Origin: Nonomuraea sp. PA05
Lineage (GTDB): Bacteria; Actinomycetota; Actinomycetes; Streptosporangiales; Streptosporangiaceae
Direction of reading: 5' to 3'
Length of the DNA: 64,000 bases
Assembly (NCBI RefSeq): GCF_008086045.1
Contig: NZ_VSEY01000014.1
Span: forward strand, 62,001-126,000
The notes under the pieces are model-generated. The model saw only the letters and a program-made list of their open reading frames with translations. It had not been told where the DNA came from and did not search any database. Every line of letters starts with the position of its first letter. Positions within the stretch are counted from its first letter, which is position 1. Below, piece after piece: positions 49,511 to 57,999 of the stretch. The position numbers and the translations under genes are program-made.

Positions 49511-50570
49511 GCCGCACCAGGTCGGGGGTCAGCCCCTCGACGCCGCCGCTCACACCCAGGAGCTGCAGCGTCCGTACGAGCTCGGCGTGGAGCAGGTCCA
49601 GCACCCGCGCCACGCCCGGCTCACCCCCCGCCATCAACCCGTACAGGTAGGCGCGGCCGACGAAGCACGCCCTGGCGCCCAGCGCGACCGCGGCGGCCAC
49701 GTCGGCCCCGCCGCGCACACCCCCGTCGAGGAACACCTCCGTACGGTCGCCGACCGCCTCCACCACCTCCGGCAGCAGCTCCAGCGGGGTGGCGGAGCGG
49801 TCGAGCTGGCGCCCGCCATGGTTCGACACCACCACCCCGTCCACCCCGACCGCCGCCAGCTCCTTCGCGTCGTCCACCCGCTGCACGCCCTTGACCAGCA
49901 GCTTCCCCTGCCACACCGACCGGATCCACTCCAGATCGGCGATCGTCACCGACGGGTCGAACATCAGGTTCGTCAGCCCCGCCATGTCGGCGGGCGCCCC
50001 CTCCACCGTGGCGAACCTCAGCGGCTCGCCGGTGAGGAAGTCGAACCACCACGCCGGATGCCGCGCCGCCTCCAGCACACCGCGCCAGCGCAGCGACGGC
50101 GGGATCGTCAGACCGTGCCGCACGTCACGCAGCCGCGCCCCGGCGACCGGCACGTCCACGGTCACCACCAGCACGTCCATGCCCGCGTCCGCGGCCCGCT
50201 CCAGCGCCTCCACGTTGCGCCCCCGGTCCCGCACCACGTAGAGCTGGAACCAGTTCCACCCTCCGGGCGCGGCCGCCGCCACATCCGCGGCCGTCGTGGT
50301 GCCCATCGTGGACAACGTGTACGGGACGGCCGCCCGCTCCGCCGCCCTCGCCACCGCCCGCTCTCCGCCGCGGTGCATCATCCGGGTGAAACCCGTGGGG
50401 GCCAGCACCACCGGCATCGCGATTCGCCGCCCCAGAATCTCCACCGCGGTGGGGGCCTCGGCGACGTCACGCAGCACGTGAGGGGCGAACTCCACCCGGT
50501 CGAACGCCGCCGTCGCCCTGGCCATCGACCGCTCGCCCTCGGCGGCGCCGTCCACGTAGTCGAACACCAT
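49497..50570 (-). CDS. FMN-dependent alpha-hydroxyacid dehydrogenase (LldD/lactate oxidase family)
   Basis: The enzyme shows the TIM-barrel flavin features FDYVDGAAE, LAPTGFTRMMH, TMGTTTAADVA, WFQLYVVRD, VVVSNHGGRQLD with the catalytic His, and DGGVRGGADV. It oxidises an L-2-hydroxyacid such as lactate or mandelate. The first usual start, ATG 50570, removes about 53 residues that the family normally has; the same frame continues upstream to ATC at 50729, with recognisable LldD-like sequence (RRLPSWRELRRIAPARPHWS, LTDLRRLARRR) but no ATG, GTG or TTG. The real start may therefore be a rare ATC or the gene may be damaged. Its 3' end overlaps the convergent beta-helix gene by 14 bases. Confidence 0.85.
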   Translation of the reverse strand: MVFDYVDGAAEGERSMARATAAFDRVEFAPHVLRDVAEAPTAVEILGRRIAMPVVLAPTGFTRMMHRGGERAVARAAERAAVPYTLSTMGTTTAADVAAAAPGGWNWFQLYVVRDRGRNVEALERAADAGMDVLVVTVDVPVAGARLRDVRHGLTIPPSLRWRGVLEAARHPAWWFDFLTGEPLRFATVEGAPADMAGLTNLMFDPSVTIADLEWIRSVWQGKLLVKGVQRVDDAKELAAVGVDGVVVSNHGGRQLDRSATPLELLPEVVEAVGDRTEVFLDGGVRGGADVAAAVALGARACFVGRAYLYGLMAGGEPGVARVLDLLHAELVRTLQLLGVSGGVEGLTPDLVRLRGS

Positions 50571-50767
50571 GCGGGGGGCGCGCCTTCTGGCCAGCCGTCT
50601 CAGGTCCGTCAGGTCGGCGGCTGCTCGGATCCTGGCCGTTCTGGACCAGTGGGGGCGGGCGGGCGCGATTCTGCGCAGCTCCCGCCAGCTGGGCAGGCGC
50701 CGGGGTTCGTTGCGCGCGTTCGACCCGATGCCGGGACCTTAACATCGCGGGGGCCGCGTACGGTGGG

Positions 50768-51565
50768 GTGGTGATCGACGAATCGGCGGCCGGGCCCGAA
50801 CGCGGCGGCGCGCCCGCTCACGACGCCGCGCCCGCGCGCGGGGGCGTGGACGATGGCCTTCGTGCTGAGCTTGTGCGCGGCTGGGTCGCGCTGGTAGGGG
50901 ACACGCCCGCCGCGCTCGCACAAGGAGCCGAGCTGATCACCCGCTGGGCGGAGCCGCATCGCCGCTACCACACCCTCACCCACCTCGCCGCCGTCCTGAC
51001 CGCCATCGACGACCTCACCACCGAGCCCACCGAGCCCACCGAGCCCACCGAGCCCACCGAGCCCACCGAGCCCACCGAGCCCACCGAGCCCACCGAGCCC
51101 ACCGTGCCCGGCGAAGGCGACCTGGCAGCCGTCCGCCTGGCGGCCTGGTTCCACGACGCGATCTACGACGGCCGCCCGGGCTGGGACGAGGAACGCAGCG
51201 CCCAACTGGCCCAGGCCCGCCTCCCACGCTGCGGCGTCCCCACCGGAGGGGTGGCGGAGACGGCCAGGCTGGTCCGCCTCACCGCCGCCCACGACACGCT
51301 CCGCCCAGGCGACCGCGACGGCGCCATCCTGTGCGACGCCGACCTGGCCGTCCTCGCGGGCCCCGGCTACGACGCCTACGCGCGGGCGATCCGCCAGGAG
51401 TACGCCCACGTCCCGGACGCCGCGTTCGCCGAGGGCCGCTCGGCGGTGCTGCGCCGCCTGCTCGCCACCCCCGCCCTGTACCGCACCCCGCGCGCCCGCG
51501 ACCTGTGGGAGGAACGGGCCCGCGCCAACATGACGGCGGAGCTGCGCACCCTCCAGGACGGCTGA
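50768..51565 (+). CDS. Predicted HD-superfamily metal-dependent phosphohydrolase
   Basis: The protein (265 residues) has HRRYHTLTHLAAVL and AAWFHDAIYD, the histidine and HD pairs of a predicted HD hydrolase family found in many bacteria, with ADLAVLAGPGYDAYARAIRQEY as the later acidic block. Its substrate is unknown. Between the two motifs lies a perfect (TEP)9 insertion encoded by nine identical 9-base units. Two adjacent GTG codons (50768, 50771) may start it. Confidence 0.8.
   Translation: MVIDESAAGPERGGAPAHDAAPARGGVDDGLRAELVRGWVALVGDTPAALAQGAELITRWAEPHRRYHTLTHLAAVLTAIDDLTTEPTEPTEPTEPTEPTEPTEPTEPTEPTVPGEGDLAAVRLAAWFHDAIYDGRPGWDEERSAQLAQARLPRCGVPTGGVAETARLVRLTAAHDTLRPGDRDGAILCDADLAVLAGPGYDAYARAIRQEYAHVPDAAFAEGRSAVLRRLLATPALYRTPRARDLWEERARANMTAELRTLQDG
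51020..51109 (+). repeat. 9-base tandem repeat, nine perfect copies plus one variant
   Basis: ACCGAGCCC is repeated nine times from 51020 to 51100, then once as ACCGTGCCC. It encodes TEP repeats between the two metal-binding motifs of the HD protein and keeps the reading frame at any copy number. Confidence 0.97.
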
Positions 51566-51617
51566 CCGCGTGAAGGCCCGGGCACTCACCGCCGATGACA
51601 AGCCCGGCCGCGACCCG

Positions 51618-51890
51618 TCAGCGCGGCCGGTGCCGTTTGCGGCGCCGCAACCCCGCCTCCACCAGCCGCCGCAACAGCTCCCGCGAACTGACCGCCTCGG
51701 CCCCCAGCTCCACCGCCCGCGCGTGCACGGTCTCGGGCACGTCGTAGTGATCGCGATCGAACGCCCGCGACGGCACCCCCAGCCGCACCGCGAACTCGTG
51801 CAGCTCGTCCAGGGACCTGTCGCTGACAAGATGCGACCACATGAGCCCGCGCGGCCCCGGCCAGTTGGGCGGATCGATGAGAACGGTCAC
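51618..51890 (-). CDS. DUF4031 family protein
   Basis: The 90-residue protein begins MTVLIDPPNWPGPRGLMWSHL and has SDRSLDELHEFAVRLGVP and HYDVP, all typical of this small family of unknown function. Its GTG overlaps the stop of the upstream HAD gene as GTGA, so the two are coupled. Confidence 0.85.
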   Translation of the reverse strand: MTVLIDPPNWPGPRGLMWSHLVSDRSLDELHEFAVRLGVPSRAFDRDHYDVPETVHARAVELGAEAVSSRELLRRLVEAGLRRRKRHRPR

Positions 51891-52606
51891 GACGTCAAGG
51901 GTAGAACCCTCCCACGCACCTCGATCGCCCCCAGATCGGGCACCGCCGCACGATCCTCCTCGACCACGACCACCAGCCCGAACCCGCCCTTGCCCACGGC
52001 CTCGATGGCGGGCAGCGCCGAGACCGCCACAGCGACCTTGGCCGCGGGCAGGTCCAGCCGCCGCGCCGCCTCCAGGAAGAGGGCCGGGTCGGGCGTGCCG
52101 GGGAGGTTGAGCAGGGCGGCGTCGTTGCCGTCCACCATGAGGTCGAACAGGTGCATGACGCCCGCGGAGCCCACCAGCCTGCGTCCGTGCAGGCTGGCGG
52201 AGACGGCGGCCGTGCGGGCGCCGCGGTGCCGCAGCTCGTGCAGGAGCGCCACGGTGGCGGGGAACGCGGCGACGCCGTACTTGTCCACCTGTTCCATGAA
52301 CACGCGGTCCTTGGCCAGGCCCAGCCCGTGCACGGTGGGGGCGCCCGGCTCGTCGTCGGGCGACCCCTCGGGGACGCTGAGGCCGCGGGAGGCCAGGAAG
52401 GTGCGGATGCCGTCGAGGCGCGGGCGCCCGTCCACGTGGCGCAGGTAGTCGCCGCGGATGTCGAACGGCGCCGAGCGGCCGCGCAGGAACGCGTCGAAGA
52501 CGTGTTTCCAGGCGGCCGCGTGCCCCCGAGCGGTGTCAGTGACCACGCCGTCGGTGTCGAAGACGACGGCGCTGATCGCGGTCAGGTCGATGACAGGCTC
52601 GTTCAC
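51887..52606 (-). CDS. HAD-superfamily protein related to beta-phosphoglucomutase, with altered active site
   Basis: The 239-residue protein has motif I FDTDGVVTD with both aspartates and a cap domain as in beta-phosphoglucomutase-like phosphatases. However the lysine motif that normally reads GKPxP is GTPDP (Thr171), and the motif IV acidic pair is replaced by Val195-Ser196 in AVSALPAIEA. Loss of both would be expected to weaken Mg2+ and phosphate binding, so it may be inactive or regulatory. It is coupled to the DUF4031 gene. Confidence 0.8.
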   Translation of the reverse strand: MNEPVIDLTAISAVVFDTDGVVTDTARGHAAAWKHVFDAFLRGRSAPFDIRGDYLRHVDGRPRLDGIRTFLASRGLSVPEGSPDDEPGAPTVHGLGLAKDRVFMEQVDKYGVAAFPATVALLHELRHRGARTAAVSASLHGRRLVGSAGVMHLFDLMVDGNDAALLNLPGTPDPALFLEAARRLDLPAAKVAVAVSALPAIEAVGKGGFGLVVVVEEDRAAVPDLGAIEVRGRVLPLTS

Positions 52607-52624
52607 ACAGCGAACGTAACCGCT

Positions 52625-53809
52625 CTACCAGGCGACGGGTAGCTCTTTGACGCCGTAGACGATAGCGAGTTCCCTGAACGGCACCTCTCCGGCGACGTGC
52701 AGGTCCGGGAAGCGGCGCAGCAGCGCGGGGAAGGCGATGCGCATCTCCATCTGCGCCAGGGGCGCGCCGATGCAGCGGTGGATGCCGTGCCCGAAGGCCA
52801 GGTGTGAGCCGGCCGTCTCGCGGCCGGGCCGCACCTCGTCCATGCCGTCGCCGATCGCGGGGTCGCGGTTGGCGCCGGTCAGCGAGCACAGCACCATCTC
52901 GCCCTTCTTGATGGGCACGCCGTGCAGCTCCAGGTCGTCGCGGGCGAAGCGCGGGAAGGCGACCTGCACGACCGTCATGTAGCGCAGCAGTTCCTCGACC
53001 ACGTCCACGACGTAGCCGTCCACCTCGCGCACCTTGGCGGCCTGCTCGGGGTTGCGCAGCAGCCACAGCGTGCCGAGCGCGAGCATGCTGGTGCTGGTGT
53101 CGTGGCCGCCGGTCAGCAGGCCGTCGGCCATGCTGGCGAGCGTGCGGTCGTCCAGCTCGTCGCCGTGCTCGCGCAGGAGCTGGCCGAGCAGCCCGTCGCC
53201 CGGGTTCTGCCGCTCCCTGGCGACGAGGTCCGTCAGGTACGCCATCGCGTCGTTGATGGCCTGCAGCGACGCCTCGGGGCCCGCGGTGAAGTCGAAGCGG
53301 TCCTTACTGAGCTTGACGAAGTCGGCGCGCTCGTCGTAGGGAACGCCGAGCAGCTCGCACACGACGAGCGACGGGATCGGCAGGCAGAACTCCTCGACCA
53401 GGTCGACCGGCATCCCGTCGGCTGCGCCCCTGGCCTCGATGCGGTCGAGGCACTCCGCGACCATGGCCTCGATGCGCGGCTCCAGCCTGCGCAGGCGGCG
53501 CATGGTGAACTCGGGCGTGAGGTACTTGCGCAGCCGCGTGTGCTCGGGCGGGTCGCGGAAGCCGAGACCGCCGGGGTCCTCCTGGTTGGAGCCGAGCCCG
53601 ATCACGCCCGCGAAGTCGTTGCTGAAGCGCTCGTGGTCGCCTAGCACCGAGCGGACGTCGTCCCAGCGGGTGACGAGGTACACCGTCTGGTCGCCCGGGA
53701 TCCGCATGGGGAAGACCGGGTGCTCGGCTCTGATGCGCGCGAGCTCGCCCACGGGGTCGAACCCGTCGCGCATGAACTGGACGAGCGGGAACTCTTCTGT
53801 CTCTGACAT
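52625..53809 (-). CDS. Cytochrome P450 (soluble, class I type)
   Basis: The 394-residue protein from ATG 53809 has the I-helix GGHDTSTSML, K-helix EELLRY, and a canonical haem loop FGHGIHRCIGAPLAQ. No membrane anchor is present. It resembles actinomycete P450s of secondary metabolism or xenobiotic oxidation. No ferredoxin gene is adjacent, so electron partners must come from elsewhere. The substrate cannot be predicted. Confidence 0.93.
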   Translation of the reverse strand: MSETEEFPLVQFMRDGFDPVGELARIRAEHPVFPMRIPGDQTVYLVTRWDDVRSVLGDHERFSNDFAGVIGLGSNQEDPGGLGFRDPPEHTRLRKYLTPEFTMRRLRRLEPRIEAMVAECLDRIEARGAADGMPVDLVEEFCLPIPSLVVCELLGVPYDERADFVKLSKDRFDFTAGPEASLQAINDAMAYLTDLVARERQNPGDGLLGQLLREHGDELDDRTLASMADGLLTGGHDTSTSMLALGTLWLLRNPEQAAKVREVDGYVVDVVEELLRYMTVVQVAFPRFARDDLELHGVPIKKGEMVLCSLTGANRDPAIGDGMDEVRPGRETAGSHLAFGHGIHRCIGAPLAQMEMRIAFPALLRRFPDLHVAGEVPFRELAIVYGVKELPVAW

Positions 53810-53952
53810 CGAAATCCGTCCTGGCTGGGATGCATCACACCATGTTGGGATAAATCCCTGCATAGATGGTCCCATCCGGAAAGGTGAATGGTGCCCTCCG
53901 AAAGGACGAATTTACATCTCACTCTCACCGCCCTTGGCGGCGCGGGTGACGA

Positions 53953-54228
53953 TCATGTCCCGGCTAATGTGCTGGTCACCTCCTCCGGCGGCGGCAGCGT
54001 CCTGTCACGGGCATGAACGGGCGGATCGGGCGGCACCGCCTCCGCCGACAGGGCGGGCGGCGAGGGCTTGGGCCTGCGCGGCTCCCGCACCCCGCCCTTG
54101 CCTCCCGGCGGATCGGTGAAAGGCGGGTAGTCGCGTTCGGTCCAGTGAGGTTCGCCGGGGCCGAAGCCGGGCGGCCAGACGGGTGCGCCGCTGGAAAGAG
54201 CACGGCGCCGTCGCGATCGCTTGCTCAC
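53953..54228 (-). CDS. Small proline-rich hypothetical protein
   Basis: From GTG 54228, which has GGAGGG six bases upstream, the 91-residue product begins MSKRSRRRRALSSGAPVWPP and is rich in Pro, Arg and Gly (FGPGEPHWTERDYPPF). No domain is recognised. The good ribosome binding site is the main support. Confidence 0.5.
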   Translation of the reverse strand: MSKRSRRRRALSSGAPVWPPGFGPGEPHWTERDYPPFTDPPGGKGGVREPRRPKPSPPALSAEAVPPDPPVHARDRTLPPPEEVTSTLAGT

Positions 54229-54340
54229 ATTGCCCTCCTCCGCGTCCCATTGTGCGCCCGGCCACGGCCCGTGACCAGCCGGAATCGGAGCTGTCACCAC
54301 GACGGCAGGGGCTGCGACGCCAGGTTCGCCGATCTCGCGG

Positions 54341-54769
54341 TCACGCCGGTGGCGGCGCGGCGTTCTCCGCTGTGGCCTGGCCCGGAGCGCTGTCCATGGC
54401 TGGAGGGGCGGAAGTGGCGACGGCGGCGTGAGTGGGCGCCGGGGTCGACTGCTGGCGGACGAGCACGGCGCCCAGCAGCGCGACGAACGCCATGATCGAC
54501 GCCGTCTGCTGCTCCGTCAGCGACACCCCGAACACCAGCCCCAGCGTGACGAGCGCCTGCGCGAACCCCAGCGCCGCCGCCTTGACGCTCCTCCCGCCGT
54601 CCAGATCCCGCGTCGCGAACGCCGTCCACACACCGAGCCCCGCCGCCGCGATCGAGTTGATCGCCGCGACCTGCTCGGTCGTCAGCGGCAGGAAGAGCGC
54701 CGTCAGCATCTGCAGGCCCGCGCTCAGCAGGCCGAGCGCGAGCGCCGGCTCGCGGCCGAAGAACTTCAT
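54341..54769 (-). CDS. Holin-like small membrane protein
   Basis: From ATG 54769 (GGGGA upstream) the 142-residue protein has four short hydrophobic segments arranged as two similar halves, each with TTEQ or TEQQ before a helix (LTTEQVAAINSIAAAGLGVW and LTEQQTASIMAFVALLGAVL), then a Pro/Ala-rich tail. Actinophage holins and related chromosomal proteins look like this, but no lysin or tail gene is adjacent; a GH25 lysozyme lies six kilobases away. Assignment is tentative. Confidence 0.6.
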   Translation of the reverse strand: MKFFGREPALALGLLSAGLQMLTALFLPLTTEQVAAINSIAAAGLGVWTAFATRDLDGGRSVKAAALGFAQALVTLGLVFGVSLTEQQTASIMAFVALLGAVLVRQQSTPAPTHAAVATSAPPAMDSAPGQATAENAAPPPA

Positions 54770-54974
54770 GGTCGGTTCCCCCTCCGGTGAATCGGGCCCC
54801 TGTGACGGCAGAGGGGGAGAGCCCCGCCCTGATACACCTCCGTGAAGTGCCCTGAACTGCAGTGAAAGCAGGGCAAACTGGGGCAGCAGACGGCGTTTGG
54901 CGTACAAGATGGCGACATTCTGCGATGATCTCGTCGCATAGAGCCGGAGTTTGAGCCATCACGGATAGTGACTG

Positions 54975-56216
54975 ATGCCGACATTTGAGGAAATAGCAGC
55001 CTTCATCACCGAGAAGCCGCTCGCCACCGCCGTCATCGCGCTGCTGAGCCTGGTCGGCCTGGTGCTCGCGGTCCTGGCGCTCAGGGTCGCCTGGCGAGCC
55101 GTGGCCTGGTTGTTCACCAGGTACGTCGCGTTGCGACCGGTCGAGGACGTGCTGACCATCGTGGCCGCCTCCATCGCCACGGGCGTCTCCGCCCAGGGCA
55201 TGTGGCGCTTCTCGGGAGACGTGCTGGGCCTCGACGGGCCGCTGCGGTTACTGCTGTTCGCGTTCATCGAGGTCGCGATCATCACCTCCGCCGTACGCGC
55301 GCGCCGCAACATGCGCGAGAACTTCTCGGCCGGCATCGACGGCATCGCCGTGTGGGCCCTGACCTGCCTGACCGCCGTGCTGTCCTCGATGGACGCGCGC
55401 AGCCTGCCCGAAGCCGTCTTCCGCCTGGCAGCCCCGCTCGTGGCCGCCTGGCTGTGGGAGCGCGGCATGGCCATCGAACGCCACCGCATCCGCGGCACCG
55501 GCCGCATCAACTGGCGGCTCACCCCGGAACGGCTGCTGGTCCGGCTCGGGCTGGCCGAGGTCAGCGACCGCACCGCCAGCGAGGTCGACGCCCACCGCAG
55601 GCTGACCAGGGTCGCGCTGGCCGCCAAGAAGGCCAAGGCGCTGCGCGAGGCCGGCGCCCCCGACCGCAAGATGCGCGCCGCGCTGGCCAAGCTCGACAAG
55701 GCCATGGACCAGGCCGTCGAGCACACCGGCCTGGCCGTCGACCCGGCCCGCCAGGAGGCGCTGCTGGCCCAGATCGCCGCCCTCTACAACACCTCCGCCC
55801 TCATCGACGCCGCCCCCCGCGTGCCCTGGGAGCCCGAGGCCGACCACCATCCCGTCCCGGCCAGGCCCGCCCTGCCGCCCGCGCTGGCCGAACTGGTCAA
55901 CGACGAGGACGAGGACGCCGTGGTGTTCGACACCACCCCGCAGGTCGTCAGCACCGCCGAACGCGCCGCGCTCATGCGGGCCGCCCGCGAGTTCTGGGAC
56001 CGGCAGATCGCCAAGGGCATCGTGCCGCGTACGGTGGACATCGCGCAGGAGATCGGGATCTCGCTGGGCACGGCTCGCGAGTACCGGGCGCTGTGGAAGC
56101 TGGAGCCGGCGGCGCACGCGCTCATCGAGGCGCTGTACCAGCAGCACGGCATCGTGGACACCGGCGCGTTCCCGGCCATCGCGGACGACGGGCGGGTGCT
56201 GACCACCAAGTCGTAA
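54975..56216 (+). CDS. Membrane protein with C-terminal helix-turn-helix-like region (SpdB/DUF2637-like)
   Basis: The 413-residue protein has about four membrane segments in its first 170 residues (TAVIALLSLVGLVLAVLALR; LTIVAASIATGVSAQG; LLLFAFIEVAIITSAV; GIAVWALTCLTAVLSSM), an Arg/Lys-rich cytoplasmic helical part, and a C-terminal VDIAQEIGISLGTAREYRALW that looks like a helix-turn-helix. The membrane part recalls the spread proteins of actinomycete conjugative elements. I cannot say whether it is mobile-element cargo or chromosomal. It is divergent from the holin-like gene. Confidence 0.65.
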   Translation: MPTFEEIAAFITEKPLATAVIALLSLVGLVLAVLALRVAWRAVAWLFTRYVALRPVEDVLTIVAASIATGVSAQGMWRFSGDVLGLDGPLRLLLFAFIEVAIITSAVRARRNMRENFSAGIDGIAVWALTCLTAVLSSMDARSLPEAVFRLAAPLVAAWLWERGMAIERHRIRGTGRINWRLTPERLLVRLGLAEVSDRTASEVDAHRRLTRVALAAKKAKALREAGAPDRKMRAALAKLDKAMDQAVEHTGLAVDPARQEALLAQIAALYNTSALIDAAPRVPWEPEADHHPVPARPALPPALAELVNDEDEDAVVFDTTPQVVSTAERAALMRAAREFWDRQIAKGIVPRTVDIAQEIGISLGTAREYRALWKLEPAAHALIEALYQQHGIVDTGAFPAIADDGRVLTTKS

Positions 56217-56325
56217 GCTGGTCCTCCGTCCCCGACCTCCGTCCCCCGGCCGGGTGCGGCGGGATCGGGACGCGCCCTCGCGATCGGGGCGCGGCACGCG
56301 GGCGGTGCGGGCCGGTGGAGACGGA

Positions 56326-57027
56326 GTGGGGGCGCGGGTGCGGGAGCGGACGCTCGAACGCGTCAGGAAACTGCTGGCCAAGGCCGAGCGCACCGACAAC
56401 GAGCACGAGCGTGCCACGTTCATGGCCGCGGCCTCCGCGCTGATGGCCAAGCACGGCATCGACTCGCTGCCGCCCGCGGGCACCCGCCAGGTCCCCGGCG
56501 ACAGGATCGTCACCCTGCCCGCCCCCTGGGCCAGGGAGAAGGCCCGGCTGGTCAGCCTGGTGGCGCAGGCGTCGCGGTGCCGGCCGCTGCTGATCGGGCG
56601 GGGCGACGGCGGGCAGCGGGTGCACGTGTTCGGGTTCGCGGCCGACCTGGAGCGGGCCGACCTGCTGGCGACGTCGCTGCTGCTGCAGATGGCCTCAGGG
56701 CTGGCCAGGGTGGAGCCGCCCGAGGACGTCACCGCCGTGCGGGCCTACCGCAGGTCGTGGCTGCTGGGCTTCACGGACGAGGTGTACCGGCTGCTGTGCG
56801 CGGCCGAGTCCAGGGCGGAGGCCGAGTCGGCCGGTACGGGCACCGCGCTCGTCCTGGCCGACCGCAACGCCGAGGTGGCGCGGGTGGTGGCCGCCCACTA
56901 TCCCGATATCCGCATGAGCGTGCCCAGGACCAGCGGCACCGGCTACCGCGACGGGGTCGCCGCCGGGCGCGAGGCCGATCTGGGCCGCACGGGGATGGCC
57001 ACGGCGACCGCGCCCGAGCTGACCTGA
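56326..57027 (+). CDS. DUF2786 domain protein
   Basis: The product (233 residues from GTG 56326, which follows GGAGACGGA) begins ERTLERVRKLLAKAERTDNEHERATFM, the DUF2786 motif common in phage and plasmid proteins of actinomycetes. The C-terminal half (YRRSWLLGFTDEVYRLL, GTGYRDGVAAGREADLG) is the usual companion region. Function is unknown. It follows the membrane/HTH gene on the same strand by about 110 bases. Confidence 0.75.
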   Translation: MGARVRERTLERVRKLLAKAERTDNEHERATFMAAASALMAKHGIDSLPPAGTRQVPGDRIVTLPAPWAREKARLVSLVAQASRCRPLLIGRGDGGQRVHVFGFAADLERADLLATSLLLQMASGLARVEPPEDVTAVRAYRRSWLLGFTDEVYRLLCAAESRAEAESAGTGTALVLADRNAEVARVVAAHYPDIRMSVPRTSGTGYRDGVAAGREADLGRTGMATATAPELT

Positions 57028-57228
57028 AAGGGCCGGCGCCGACACCATGTCTCCCGCGCGCGGACCGGCGTGCGTCCGGGGTTCGCGCCACAGGTGGCCG
57101 TGCGGCCGGTGTTCCACGCCGAGCCGTTCGGGGCACGGGTTCGGTACACGGGTCCGATATCCGGGGGTCGGTACGGCGGTGATTCTCGCGGCGTTCCACG
57201 CCTCGCGTGAGAGCAAGGAGACGGACAT

Positions 57229-57993
57229 ATGGACATGAACGGCACGGTCGCGGTGGTCACCGGAGGCGGCACGGGCATCGGCGCGGCCGTCGCGGAGAGC
57301 CTGGCCAGGAAGGGCGCGGCGGCCGTCGTCGTCAACTACTCGCGCTCGGCGGGCGAGGCGCAGGAGACGGTCGCCCGGCTGGAGAGCCTCGGCTGCAAGG
57401 CGGAGGCGGTGGCCGCCGACGTGTCGGACGACGCCGCCGTCCGCCGCCTGGCCGAACGCGTCAGGGCCGACTACGGGCGGGTGGACGCCCTGGTGTGCAA
57501 CGCGGGCACCACGAAGTGGGTGCCGTTCCCCGACCTGGAGGGGCTCACCGACGAGGTGTGGCAGCGCGTCATGGGCGTCAACCTGATGGGCGCCTTCTAC
57601 TGCGCCCGCGCCTTCGCTCCCGCGCTGCGCGCCTCGCGCGGCGCCATCGTGAACGTGGCCTCCGTCGCCGGGCTGCTGGCCACCGGCTCCTCCATCGCGT
57701 ACGGCGTCAGCAAGGCCGCCCTGCTCCAGCTCACCCGCGACCTGGCGGTGGCGCTCGGCCCCGACATCCGGGTGAACGCGGTCGCGCCCGGCATCGTGGC
57801 CACCCGCTGGCACATCGACCGGGTGGGTGAGCAGGTGTACGCCGAGATGGCCGCCAAGGAGGAGCTGAAGGCGCCGCTGCGCCGCACCGCGCGTCCCGAG
57901 CACATCGCGCAGCTCGTCACGGCCCTGCTGGAGTCGGACCTGGTGACGGGCGAGGTGCTGGTCGGCGACGGCGGGCGGCACCTGCAGTACTGA
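57229..57993 (+). CDS. Short-chain dehydrogenase/reductase
   Basis: The 254-residue enzyme has TGGGTGIG, the NADP-favouring NYSRS, CNAG, VNVASVAG and YGVSK, and ends in VLVGDGGRHLQY as many FabG-like reductases do. AAGGAG stands eight bases before ATG 57229. The substrate is unknown. The 200 bases upstream (57028-57228) hold no supported gene. It is convergent with pgm. Confidence 0.9.
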   Translation: MDMNGTVAVVTGGGTGIGAAVAESLARKGAAAVVVNYSRSAGEAQETVARLESLGCKAEAVAADVSDDAAVRRLAERVRADYGRVDALVCNAGTTKWVPFPDLEGLTDEVWQRVMGVNLMGAFYCARAFAPALRASRGAIVNVASVAGLLATGSSIAYGVSKAALLQLTRDLAVALGPDIRVNAVAPGIVATRWHIDRVGEQVYAEMAAKEELKAPLRRTARPEHIAQLVTALLESDLVTGEVLVGDGGRHLQY

Positions 57994-57999
57994 ACGAAC

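Noticed and set aside
51020..51109. CRISPR-like array
   Set aside because: The repeats here and elsewhere are contiguous with no unique spacers, and no cas genes are present.
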